A DNA stretch of 46,861 nt from an uncultured Nitrospira sp. (lineage in GTDB: Bacteria > Nitrospirota > Nitrospiria > Nitrospirales > Nitrospiraceae), in NCBI GenBank assembly GCA_946479785.1, contig CAMLHQ010000021.1, forward strand, positions 1-46,861, in the 5' to 3' direction. Positions 1 through 8,236 of this stretch are shown here, piece after piece (the first letter of the stretch is position 1; each line of letters begins with the position of its first letter). Made by a program: the position numbers and the translations under genes. The notes beneath the pieces are model-generated. The model worked only from the letters and a program-made list of their open reading frames with translations, was not told where the DNA came from and searched no databases.

Positions 1-95
1 ATTCAATCGGAGCGAGCGGTTCAAGCGAAGCTTGGTATGAACCTCCCGTATCTTCGCTTCCTGCGGCCTTGCTGAACGGCCTTTTGAGCAGTCTG
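1..95 (+). repeat. Interspersed palindromic repeat, copy A (5' end cut by window edge)
   Basis: The right half matches the right half of the copies at 8086-8205 and 15058-15222. Shared words are CTGCGGCCTTGC (61-72 here) and CCTTTTGAGCA (80-90). It ends about ten bases beyond the stop codon of the minus-strand RNase HIII gene. The left half is divergent and may continue beyond the window. Copy number elsewhere is unknown. Confidence 0.6.
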
Positions 96-105
96 CCACT
101 GCGTT

Positions 106-759
106 CTAGTTCATCGTCTCGCCGAGCACTGCTTTCGTCGTCTTGAAATGAAGCTTCGCGACCCCCCTCAACCGTTCTTGCCCGTGCTTTTTCACCACCA
201 TCTTTCCTGCCAGTTCGACAGCAGGCGAAGCTCCTTTCGGCAAAGTGGTGCCGACCTCATCTGAAAGTCGCTTCAGGCGGATCAGAAACTCGGCTCGTGC
301 CAGAATTGATGCGGCGGCGACAGCGAGGTCAGATTCGGCTTTCGTGCGCTGTTCGAGAACGATCTTGCGTCCCTTTTGCTGCAAGGCATTCAGAATCAAC
401 CGCTCGTCGCCGAACTGATCCGAGATCGCCCGTTCGCAGGATACCCGCTCGAGCAGGTTCTCCAGCGCTTTGGCATGGCCCCAGGCGAGTAGCCGGTTGA
501 GATTTTTGATCTTGGCGTAGAGTTCGTTGTACTTCTGCGGGCCGATAGCAATGACGCTATGCGGACAGATCGTTTTGATGTCGGGAGCCAGTTCGAGAAT
601 GCGGCCGTCGGAGATCTTCTTGCTGTCGCGCACGTTCATGAGCGCCAGTTCTTCTTGCGTCGTCGCATCCACAAACACGGCGGCGATCACGAGCGGGCCG
701 AAATAGTCTCCCTTGCCTGACTCATCGATTCCGATGCGCTCGATGGAAGAGAAAGGCAT
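106..759 (-). CDS. rnhC: Ribonuclease HIII-type RNase H (short form)
   Basis: This cytoplasmic endonuclease cuts the RNA strand of RNA-DNA hybrids. The 217-residue protein opens almost directly with the catalytic motif GIDESGKGDYFGPL (residues 10-23), which has the DE pair and the GDYFGP form seen in RNase HIII rather than classical HII. RDSKK (44-48), a further Asp near residue 114, and a SDLAVAAASILARA block near 142-155 supply the other acidic positions of the fold. Typical RNase HIII proteins are about 300 residues because of an N-terminal TBP-like substrate-binding domain; that domain is absent here. The ATG at 757-759 leaves no room for it, because the promoter lies less than 60 bases upstream. 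It could alternatively be called a divergent RNase HII. The gene is transcribed alone, away from the M48 protease gene. Confidence 0.85.
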   Translation of the reverse strand: MPFSSIERIGIDESGKGDYFGPLVIAAVFVDATTQEELALMNVRDSKKISDGRILELAPDIKTICPHSVIAIGPQKYNELYAKIKNLNRLLAWGHAKALENLLERVSCERAISDQFGDERLILNALQQKGRKIVLEQRTKAESDLAVAAASILARAEFLIRLKRLSDEVGTTLPKGASPAVELAGKMVVKKHGQERLRGVAKLHFKTTKAVLGETMN

Positions 760-816
760 CGTCTGAAGTTGAAGTTATGGGAGGGACCCTAGTGGAAATT
801 GTCGTCGCGGCGCGGT

Positions 817-845
817 AATGTAGCAGAGCATTTCAGGTCGGTCAA
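817..845 (-). promoter_or_regulatory. Promoter of the RNase HIII gene
   Basis: Read on the minus strand there is TTGACC (845-840), a 17-base spacer and TACATT (822-817). This is a good sigma-70-type match about 58 bases upstream of the start codon of the RNase HIII gene. Confidence 0.55.
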
Positions 846-889
846 TTGAGGCTGATTGGTAATATATGTTCACACGAGGGAGAAAAGCG

Positions 890-1759
890 ATGCACGCGGT
901 CCGAGGGAGCGCTCATGCGGCGGTGAGATTGGGAGCCGTTATCGGGCTGCTCGCATTGATCAGCGGCTGCGAGACGAATCCATACACGGGACGATCACAA
1001 TTGCTCATGACGTCGGTGTCGCAAGAAATGCAGATGGGGGCGCAGGCCTATAGTCAGGTGAAAAGCGATCCCAAAGTGAAGCTATCGCAGGACCCCCGGG
1101 AGATCGAGCCGGTCAAGCGTGTGGCATCGCACATCATCGAAGCGGCCAAGCGGTCAAAGTATGCTGAGGAGGCGAAGCAGTTTCAGTGGGAAGTGACAGT
1201 CATCAAAGATGATAAGACGATGAATGCGTTCGCACTTCCGGGCGGCAAGATCGCCGTCTATACCGGCATTTTCCCTGTCGCAAAAACCGAAGCGGGGCTT
1301 GCTGCAGTATTAGGACATGAGGTGACCCATGCATTGGCTCGACATGGCGCTGAACGAATGAGCCAAGGTCAACTCACGAATGCGGCGCTTCAGGTGGTTG
1401 GTGCGGCGGCAGGTGTTAGCGGGGTGAATCCACTCTTATCTCAGGGCGCGATGGCGGCATTGGGAGCGGGGGCGCAAGTAGGGGTGTTGCTTCCTTTTAG
1501 TCGAAAACATGAATCGGAAGCCGACTACATTGGGATTTTACTGGCTGCCGACGCGGGTTATGATCCACGCGAGTCAGTTCATTTGTGGGAACGTATGGAA
1601 CAGTTGTCGGGTGGAGGCGGGCCGTCAGAGTTCTTATCGACCCATCCAGGCCATGAGACGAGAATCGAGCAGCTCCAAAAATGGATGCCCGAGGCAATGG
1701 GAATCTATCAATCAAAACAGCCCGTACCAGCTGCTGAGTTGCCGCCTGTTGGCCGCTAG
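890..1759 (+). CDS. M48-family metalloprotease, lipoprotein
   Basis: A zinc-dependent endopeptidase of the M48 family (BepA/LoiP/Oma1-like), probably anchored in the outer or inner membrane facing the periplasm. Such proteins degrade or help fold mis-assembled outer-membrane proteins. The N-terminus is a lipoprotein signal ending in ALISGC, with the acylated Cys at residue 27. The zinc site is HEVTH (about 143-147), and the third ligand is the first Glu of ESEAD (about 208-212). The protein is 289 residues, normal for single-domain M48 proteins without TPR repeats. I chose the ATG at 890 because AGGGAG stands 7 bases upstream; the in-frame ATG at 866 has no such site and adds eight residues before the signal peptide. 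No operon partner is visible. Confidence 0.88.
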   Translation: MHAVRGSAHAAVRLGAVIGLLALISGCETNPYTGRSQLLMTSVSQEMQMGAQAYSQVKSDPKVKLSQDPREIEPVKRVASHIIEAAKRSKYAEEAKQFQWEVTVIKDDKTMNAFALPGGKIAVYTGIFPVAKTEAGLAAVLGHEVTHALARHGAERMSQGQLTNAALQVVGAAAGVSGVNPLLSQGAMAALGAGAQVGVLLPFSRKHESEADYIGILLAADAGYDPRESVHLWERMEQLSGGGGPSEFLSTHPGHETRIEQLQKWMPEAMGIYQSKQPVPAAELPPVGR

Positions 1760-1936
1760 ATTGTCCTTGCAGTTTCTGATCTGAAAAGCTTCCCGAACAG
1801 TTTCCCTTAATAAAATGAGTACTTGCAACTGAGCGAAGGTGAACGTTCTACGTGGTTGCAGGGATATCTTCGGTAGGGATTCCATCGTACAGGACCTGTG
1901 CGAGAATATCAGTCACTGGATGATGGAGGCTGGCCA

Positions 1937-2260
1937 ATGGTCAAACGGTACGGACCTCGCGTTGAGTTGACCTGCAAGGTCATCCTTTCTGGCGATCAGT
2001 CGTTCTGTGAAGGCCGCGTCTTGGATGTGTCACTGCCGGGCTGCCTTATCGAATGCGTCCATGCCTTGCGCGTCGGCGATTACGTACAGCTCCGTCTGTT
2101 TCTGCCGGATCAAGCCCGTCCCATGAACGTTCCACTTGCCGCTGTTCGTTGGGTCGATCGCGCCAGAGTCGGCGTCGAGTTCATCCGTTCCTCGCAGGAC
2201 GATCAGGCCAGACTGACTACGCTGGTACGGCAGCAGATCTGTTCCCCTCCGGGTCGCTGA
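1937..2260 (+). CDS. PilZ-domain protein (c-di-GMP receptor)
   Basis: A 107-residue single-domain PilZ protein. Both cyclic-di-GMP signature motifs are present: RYGPR (the RxxxR motif) at residues 4-8 and DVSLPG (the D/N-x-S-x-x-G motif) about 30 residues later. It should therefore bind c-di-GMP in the cytoplasm. The C-terminal part, with AAVRWVDRARVGVEF, is the usual last strands of the PilZ barrel. The start at ATG 1937 is preferred over the upstream GTG at 1898 because GGAGG lies 7 bases before it. The target pathway (motility, exopolysaccharide) cannot be told from the neighbours, which are unrelated. An HD-GYP protein that may hydrolyse c-di-GMP is encoded at 29154-29855. Confidence 0.85.
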   Translation: MVKRYGPRVELTCKVILSGDQSFCEGRVLDVSLPGCLIECVHALRVGDYVQLRLFLPDQARPMNVPLAAVRWVDRARVGVEFIRSSQDDQARLTTLVRQQICSPPGR

Positions 2261-2272
2261 TCTCACCGATCC

Positions 2273-2301
2273 TTGCATCCTACCCGATCATTTTCTATAC
2301 T
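2273..2301 (+). promoter_or_regulatory. Promoter of the RNase P RNA gene
   Basis: TTGCAT (2273-2278), 17 bases, TATACT (2296-2301). This is one of the best sigma-70-type matches in the window. It puts the transcription start about 2308, just before the P1 helix of RNase P RNA, as expected for a strongly expressed stable RNA. Confidence 0.75.
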
Positions 2302-2313
2302 GAGCATGCGCGA

Positions 2314-2739
2314 GGGAGAAGACCGGGTGACCGCTCGTTGCGGTGACGTGGCGAGAGGAAAGTCCGGACTTCGGGGGCAGAGCGCTGGGTAACGCCCAGG
2401 CGGAGCGATCCGACACCGGCACCACAGAGAACAGACCGCCGATGGCCAAGGCGATGGGATCCCAATCAAGTCGCTGCGGATCAGGTAAGGGTGAAACGGT
2501 GGGGTAAGAGCCCACCGCGGGGATGGTGACATCGCCGGCACGGTAAGCGTCGCTCGATGCAAGGCCAAATAGGAAGACAGCTGTCGTTTCTCGATTCGGG
2601 AAACGGCGACCGGCTGGCCCGGCCGAGGTCTTCGGGTAGGTCGCTTGAGGTTCGAGGCAACTCGGATCCCAGAGAAATGATCACCACCGTTTGGGAGCAT
2701 ATCCCAGGCGGAACAGAATCCGGCTTACAGGTCTTCTCC
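2314..2739 (+). ncRNA. rnpB: RNase P RNA (catalytic subunit, bacterial A type)
   Basis: The RNA component of ribonuclease P, which removes 5' leaders from tRNA precursors. The ends are set by the P1 helix: GGAGAAGACC (2315-2324) pairs perfectly with GGTCTTCTCC (2730-2739). Conserved core words are in the right order: GAGAGGAAAGTCCGGAC near 2353; GGTAAGGGTGAAACGGTG followed by GGTAAGAGCCCACCGC near 2483-2520; AGAGAAATGATCACC near 2671; and ACAGAATCCGGCTTACAGG near 2713. The length of about 426 bases is slightly above the common 350-400, consistent with the A-type architecture. A short T-run, CTTTTTAATC, follows at about 2749. Open frames on either strand here are accidental. Confidence 0.96.
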
Positions 2740-2825
2740 ACCGCGCGTCTTTTTAATCACAAACTGGCTGTCGTTGCCTGGCAGGAACACTTCTCTTCAG
2801 CACTAGCACGCCTCTTGGGATCTGC

Positions 2826-2854
2826 TTGACCTGACAAGGGGAGGATGCTAGGAT
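2826..2854 (+). promoter_or_regulatory. Putative promoter of the ilvB operon
   Basis: TTGACC (2826-2831), a 17-base spacer and TAGGAT (2849-2854), about 130 bases before the ilvB start. The long leader contains the palindrome at 2878-2892. No leader peptide rich in Ile, Val or Leu and no T-box was seen in this 244-base gap. Confidence 0.4.
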
Positions 2855-2877
2855 CTCGCATCTTTCCCATTGATTTT

Positions 2878-2892
2878 TCAGAAAAATTCTGA
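2878..2892. promoter_or_regulatory. Perfect palindrome in the ilvB leader, possible operator
   Basis: TCAGAA-AAA-TTCTGA is a perfect 6-3-6 inverted repeat 24 bases after the putative -10 box and 92 bases before the ilvB start. It could be an operator for a dimeric regulator. It is too short and AT-rich to be a strong RNA hairpin. The regulator is not known. Confidence 0.25.
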
Positions 2893-2983
2893 ATGATCAG
2901 TGGTAATGGTGTCTTCACCGATGGCCAGGGTGTATGGGTGTATCCTGTCGTGAATTGCCGAAGAATGGGAGTGGAGGTTCGGT

Positions 2984-4759
2984 ATGAAACTCACAGGCGC
3001 TGAAATTTTTATCGAATGCCTTAAGCGCGAAGGGGTCAAAACCCTGTTTGCGCTGCCGGGGGGCGTCGTCCTCAAGATTTTTGACACGCTCTATCAACAG
3101 AAGGACATTGAAGTGGTCCTAACGCGTCATGAACAGGGAGCCGGCCATATGGCAGAAGGCTATGCGAAGGCCACGGGTAAAGCAGGCGTCTGCCTGGTGA
3201 CATCCGGCCCAGGCATGACAAACGTGATTACGGCACTGGCCGATGCCTACATGGATTCTGTCCCGCTCGTCTGTTTCAGCGGCCAAGTCCCGACGAGCTT
3301 GATCGGCAATGATGCATTCCAAGAGGCGGACAACGTCGGGCTCAGCCGTCCCTGCACGAAGTATAACTTTCTCGTTAAAGATGTAAATGAGCTGGCGTCG
3401 ACGATTAAGGAAGCTTTTTACATCGCGACGACCGGCCGCCCGGGCCCCGTCTTAGTGGACATTCCCAAAGACGTGTCGATGGAGAAAGCAGAATTCAATT
3501 ATCCGAATTCCGTGTCGATCCGCGGCTACAATCCGACATACGAAGGAAACAAGTGGCAGATCAAACAGGCCGCCGAAGCCATCATGAAGGCCAAAAAACC
3601 GATCCTCTACGTCGGGGGCGGAGTGGTTTTCTCCGGCGCGTCGCAGGAACTGATTGAATTGGCGGAACTCACCCAAATTCCCGTCGACATGACCTTGATG
3701 GGACTCGGCGCATTTCCCGGCGAGCATCCTCTCTCGATGGGCATGATGGGAATGCACGGGACCTATCAAGCCAACATGGCCGTCCATTATGCCGATTTGG
3801 TGGTAGCGATCGGGGCGCGGTTCGACGATCGCGTCACAGGGAAGGTCTCCGAATTTTGCCCCTATGCGAAGATCATCCACATCGATATCGATCCGACCTC
3901 GATCCGGAAAAACATCCACGTCGATATTCCAATAGTCGGCGATTGTAAGGCGGTGCTGCGCGAATTGAATCAGATCCTCAAGGCGACCGTCAACGGCGAA
4001 CAGAAGGAACTGCGCAAGGCCTGGTGGCACCAAATCCGGGAATGGGAACAGGCCCATCCGTTGACCTACCAACAGGAAAAAGATGGTCCGATCAAGCCGC
4101 AGCATGTCATCAAGCGGTTGTATGAGTTCACGAAGGATCGGGATCCGATCGTGTCGACGGACGTCGGCCAGCACCAGATGTGGGCGGCGCAGTATTTCAA
4201 GATGGCGAAGCCCAACCGCTGGTTGACCTCCGGCGGTCTGGGGACCATGGGGTTCGGTTTTCCCGCGGCGATGGGCGCGCAGGCTGCCTTCCCAGGCCGG
4301 CTCGTGCTCTGCATCGCAGGCGACGGCAGCGTGCAGATGAATATGCAGGAGATGGCGACGGCGGTGGTCCACAAACTGCCAGTGAAGATCGTCGTGTTGA
4401 ACAATCGGTTCCACGGGATGGTCCGGCAGTGGCAGGACCTCTTCTACGAAGGGCGCTATTCCTCCAGCTACTTGGACACGACGCCGGATTTTGTGAAGTT
4501 GGCGGAAGCCTACGGTGCTGTGGGGTTGCGGGCCAGTAAAGTAGGCGAACTCGACAGCGTGCTGAAAGAAGCGATTGCGACCAAAGGTCCGGTCATCGTC
4601 GATGTGCCGACGCATCCTTATGAAAATGTCTATCCAATGATTCCGGCCGGCGGCTGCAATCACGAGATGATTTTGGAGGATCCGCCGGAGTTGAAGCAGA
4701 AGCAGAGTGGCGGGGACAAGGCGACCCCGCAAGATAAAGACACGATTTTGACGGCGTAG
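2984..4759 (+). CDS. ilvB: Acetolactate synthase, large catalytic subunit
   Basis: Condenses two pyruvates (or pyruvate and 2-oxobutyrate) into acetolactate or acetohydroxybutyrate, the first common step of valine, leucine and isoleucine synthesis, using thiamine diphosphate. The 591-residue protein has the full three-domain layout. The N-terminal domain carries the catalytic Glu in TRHEQGAGHMAEGYA (E50), and the central domain has the IGARFDDRVTGK block. The C-terminal domain has the thiamine-diphosphate/magnesium motif starting at GDGSVQMNMQEMATA and ending in the NN pair. The start has GGAGG a few bases upstream. It is the first gene of ilvB-ilvN-ilvC-psd-pssA, all on the same strand with short gaps. 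Confidence 0.97.
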   Translation: MKLTGAEIFIECLKREGVKTLFALPGGVVLKIFDTLYQQKDIEVVLTRHEQGAGHMAEGYAKATGKAGVCLVTSGPGMTNVITALADAYMDSVPLVCFSGQVPTSLIGNDAFQEADNVGLSRPCTKYNFLVKDVNELASTIKEAFYIATTGRPGPVLVDIPKDVSMEKAEFNYPNSVSIRGYNPTYEGNKWQIKQAAEAIMKAKKPILYVGGGVVFSGASQELIELAELTQIPVDMTLMGLGAFPGEHPLSMGMMGMHGTYQANMAVHYADLVVAIGARFDDRVTGKVSEFCPYAKIIHIDIDPTSIRKNIHVDIPIVGDCKAVLRELNQILKATVNGEQKELRKAWWHQIREWEQAHPLTYQQEKDGPIKPQHVIKRLYEFTKDRDPIVSTDVGQHQMWAAQYFKMAKPNRWLTSGGLGTMGFGFPAAMGAQAAFPGRLVLCIAGDGSVQMNMQEMATAVVHKLPVKIVVLNNRFHGMVRQWQDLFYEGRYSSSYLDTTPDFVKLAEAYGAVGLRASKVGELDSVLKEAIATKGPVIVDVPTHPYENVYPMIPAGGCNHEMILEDPPELKQKQSGGDKATPQDKDTILTA

Positions 4760-4762
4760 CAT

Positions 4763-5281
4763 ATGGAACACATCATTTTAGTGACTGTCGAGAACAAGTT
4801 CGGTGTGCTGTCTCGGATAGCCGGTCTATTCAGTGGGCGTGGTTTTAACATCGAGAGCCTGTCCGTCGCCCCCACACTTGATCCATCCATGTCGCAAATG
4901 ACCATTGTGACGTCGGGTGATGAGCGGATCGTTGAGCAGATCGTAAAGCAGTTAAACAAATTGATCGACGTCATCAAGGTCGTAGACTTGAACGAGAGCG
5001 ATTTTGTCTCGCGCGAGACGGCGCTGATTAAGGTGCACACCAGGCAGGAGGACCGGGCGGAGGCCTTGCGGATTGCCGATATTTTTAGGGCTAACGTGAT
5101 CGATTCGACGCCGTCGACCTATACGATCGAAGTCACGGGCGATCCGAAAAAAATCGAAGCGATCATTAATCTATTACAACCGCTCGGCATCAAGGAGCTG
5201 ACGAGGACCGGTCGGGTGGCCGTCGCGCGCGAGCCGCTCCGTTCTGCGTCGGCACAGCCGAAGAAGGTCGCCCGCGAATAA
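4763..5281 (+). CDS. ilvN: Acetolactate synthase, small regulatory subunit
   Basis: Regulatory partner of IlvB; it raises activity and mediates valine feedback. The 172-residue protein begins with an ACT domain (residues 3-75, HIILVTVENKFGVLSRIAGL with the RGFNIESL turn), followed by the second, C-terminal ACT-like domain of the IlvH type. That is the usual length for bacterial small subunits. It starts three bases after the ilvB stop codon, so translation is probably coupled; no separate strong ribosome site is visible. The last 20 residues are a Lys/Arg/Ala-rich tail without a known role. Confidence 0.96.
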   Translation: MEHIILVTVENKFGVLSRIAGLFSGRGFNIESLSVAPTLDPSMSQMTIVTSGDERIVEQIVKQLNKLIDVIKVVDLNESDFVSRETALIKVHTRQEDRAEALRIADIFRANVIDSTPSTYTIEVTGDPKKIEAIINLLQPLGIKELTRTGRVAVAREPLRSASAQPKKVARE

Positions 5282-6352
<1,071 letters not shown>

Positions 6353-6367
6353 GAGGTTGAGAAATCC

Positions 6368-7018
6368 GTGGCGGATCGTGCCGTCGGGGTTCCCTTTGCC
6401 AAAGAAGGCTTTCCCTTCGTTGGCGCTGCCGCTGGTATTACACTGATTGCAGGCTGGCTAGGATGGACTCCCGTCGCGGCCGTAGCCGCAGTCCTGACTC
6501 TCTTCGTGTCCTGGTTCTTCCGGAATCCTGCGCGGGTCATCCCCCAGGGAGCCCGCCTCATCGTCGCGCCAGGGGATGGAAAAGTTCTCGCAGTCGAGGA
6601 AGAGTTCGAGCCTCGGTACCTCAAGGATCGTTCGGTTCGAATTTCCATTTTCTTGAATGTGTTCGACGTTCATATCAATCGATTGCCCTGCGAGGGCACG
6701 ATCGAGGATGTCCAATATCAACCGGGTCTGTTTCTGGTGGCAAGTAAGCCCAACGCAACATTGAAGAACGAACAGAATGCCGTGATGATCAAGACGGCCG
6801 AAGGGGCCAAAGTGCTCTGCGTGCAGGTCGCGGGGTTGATTGCCAGACGAATTGTCTGCTGGGTGAATCCGAGGGATCGGGCGGTGCGTGGAGAGCGGTA
6901 TGGGCTCATCCGATTTGGGTCTCGAATGGACACGTTTCTTCCCGTCGGGACGGCGATCAAGGTCTCGGCTGGGGATCGGGTAAAGGGCGGTGAAACTATT
7001 TTGGGAGAATTACCATGA
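6368..7018 (+). CDS. psd: Phosphatidylserine decarboxylase (short, pyruvoyl type)
   Basis: Decarboxylates phosphatidylserine to phosphatidylethanolamine at the inner membrane. The 216-residue protein is the short PSD-A type. N-terminal hydrophobic segments (about 14-50) precede the catalytic core with APGDGKVL, FLNVFDVHINR and the self-cleavage motif near the C-terminus, RFGSRMDTFLP (about residues 181-191). Cleavage before this Ser would make the pyruvoyl group. The start is a GTG preceded by AGGAGG at 6351-6356, which overlaps the ilvC stop codon. It overlaps pssA by 4 bases (ATGA), so the two phospholipid genes are translationally coupled. Confidence 0.93.
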   Translation: MADRAVGVPFAKEGFPFVGAAAGITLIAGWLGWTPVAAVAAVLTLFVSWFFRNPARVIPQGARLIVAPGDGKVLAVEEEFEPRYLKDRSVRISIFLNVFDVHINRLPCEGTIEDVQYQPGLFLVASKPNATLKNEQNAVMIKTAEGAKVLCVQVAGLIARRIVCWVNPRDRAVRGERYGLIRFGSRMDTFLPVGTAIKVSAGDRVKGGETILGELP

Positions 7019-7821
7019 AAAGCACGGGACTTCGACAATCCTTTGCGAAGGGCAGCAAGCAGCACAAGGCCGCGATGCACCTGATTCCCAATCTGTTTAC
7101 GACGGGGAATCTCTTCTGCGGCGTATTCGCAATCTTGTCCGTCTTCAACGCCAACTATATGGCGGCTGCAATTGCCATCTTAGTGGCCATGATCTTCGAC
7201 GTGTTGGACGGGAAGTCCGCCAGGTTGACGAACAGCACCAGCCATTTCGGACTCGAATATGATTCCTTGTCCGATGTTGTGTCATTCGGCGTTGCGCCAG
7301 GCCTGCTGCTCTATTCCTGGGCGCTGAGCGGTCAGGGCACGTTCGGCATCGCGGTCATGTTCGCGTATGTGGCGATGGGGGCGGTTCGACTCGCACGTTT
7401 CAATGCGACCGCCATGTTGTCCGACGGTAAGTACTTCACCGGTTTGGCGATTCCCGCTGCTGCAGGGGTGGTCGCCTCCATGGTCATTTTCGACCACTAC
7501 ATTGTCCGGGTGGGAGCGGAAGTTAAGCCGATCGCAGTGCTCATCATCACCTTGGTTCTCTCATTCTTGATGGTCAGTACGATCAAGTATCGGAGCTTCA
7601 AGGATCTGAAGTTCCGCGGCGGGCAACACATCACGTATTTGGTCTGGGGGATTCTCGCCCTCGTCCTAGTGGCGGCGTGGCCTCAAGTTATGCTATTTGT
7701 GATGTTCGTCGGTTACGCGCTCTTGGGTCCGGTCGAACGTGTGATCTGGTTGCTGGCCAAATTGGCAGGCAAACAACCCCAGTCGAAGAGAGAACAGCCG
7801 GCGGTTGATCAGAAGTATTAA
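7015..7821 (+). CDS. pssA: CDP-diacylglycerol-serine O-phosphatidyltransferase
   Basis: Makes phosphatidylserine from CDP-diacylglycerol and serine, supplying the substrate of the decarboxylase encoded just upstream. The 268-residue integral membrane protein carries the complete CDP-alcohol phosphotransferase signature: DG-x2-AR-x8-G-x3-D-x3-D, seen as DGKSARL, then GLEYDSLSDVVSFG (about residues 66-90). About seven or eight hydrophobic segments follow. The length fits the PssA type found in Bacillus and in many non-enteric Gram-negatives. It is the last gene of the ilv-psd-pss run; the leuA T-box leader begins within about 20 bases of its stop codon. Confidence 0.95.
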   Translation: MKSTGLRQSFAKGSKQHKAAMHLIPNLFTTGNLFCGVFAILSVFNANYMAAAIAILVAMIFDVLDGKSARLTNSTSHFGLEYDSLSDVVSFGVAPGLLLYSWALSGQGTFGIAVMFAYVAMGAVRLARFNATAMLSDGKYFTGLAIPAAAGVVASMVIFDHYIVRVGAEVKPIAVLIITLVLSFLMVSTIKYRSFKDLKFRGGQHITYLVWGILALVLVAAWPQVMLFVMFVGYALLGPVERVIWLLAKLAGKQPQSKREQPAVDQKY

Positions 7822-7829
7822 TGGCGACG

Positions 7830-8084
7830 ACGAGGAGTAGTAGACAGCCTCATGGTTTTGAGAGAGCTGGCGGTTGGTGCAAGCCAGCCCATGTCTGTTG
7901 AACTCGCCTCCGAGCCAGAATCCGTGAAGTCCGAGTAATGGATTCCGTCTTGCCCTCGTGACGGGCCGAATGAAGGGTGGGGAATGGCCCAGTGGTCGTT
8001 CAACACCGAACCAGGGTGGTACCACGAAGCGCGTCAAGCCTTCGTCCCTGACTCCAAGAGGGGGATGAGGGCTTTTGTGTTTTC
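7830..8084 (+). promoter_or_regulatory. T-box leader (leucine-specific) of leuA
   Basis: A tRNA-sensing transcription attenuator. Stem I elements are GAGTAGTAGACAG near 7834, the AGAGAG motif at 7861-7866 and GGTTGGTG at 7872-7879. On the 3' side of Stem I stands GAACTCG; the CTC at 7903-7905 is in the specifier position and reads as Leu. The conserved T-box sequence is AGGGTGGTACCACG (8013-8026). Its TGGT bulge would pair with tRNA ending ACCA, matching the A discriminator of tRNA-Leu. An intrinsic terminator follows at 8038-8084. Uncharged tRNA-Leu should favour the antiterminator and switch leuA on when leucine is scarce. The 5' boundary is approximate. Confidence 0.93.
8038..8084 (+). terminator. 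Attenuator terminator of the leuA T-box
   Basis: GCCTTCGTCCC (8038-8048) pairs along its full length, with two G-U pairs, to GGGATGAGGGC (8062-8072). It is followed by TTTTGTGTTTT. This is the regulated terminator of the T-box leader, roughly 150 bases before the leuA start. Confidence 0.85.
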
Positions 8085-8085
8085 A

Positions 8086-8205
8086 GGCAGGTGAAAATGG
8101 TTTTCTGCGTCGTTCTTGCAGCGCTCAACGGCTCGACGTACCAGAAAATGTACGCCTCGCCGTTTCGCTCGCTGCGGCCTTGCGGAAAGTCCATTTTGAG
8201 CAGCC
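8086..8205 (+). repeat. Interspersed palindromic repeat, copy B, inside the leuA leader
   Basis: A 120-base imperfect palindrome. The ends are inverted copies: GGCAGGTGAAAATGG at the left and CCATTTTGAGCAGCC at the right. Internally GCAGCG...AACGG faces CCGTT...CGCTGC, and CGTAC faces GTACG around a short loop near 8137-8150. It shares TCGCTCGCTGCGGCCTTGC-type sequence and TTTTGAGCA with copies A and C. It lies between the T-box terminator and the leuA ribosome site, so it is transcribed in the leader. Confidence 0.7.
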
Positions 8206-8236
8206 TTGACATGTGGACCATTAATGAGGTGACGCG

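Noticed and set aside
2263..2829. Several frames on both strands over 2263-2829
   Set aside because: They overlie the RNase P RNA gene, whose P1 helix and conserved core are complete.
3452..4771. 439-residue minus-strand frame opposite ilvB
   Set aside because: Antisense shadow of a well-conserved enzyme; His/Arg-rich and without domains.
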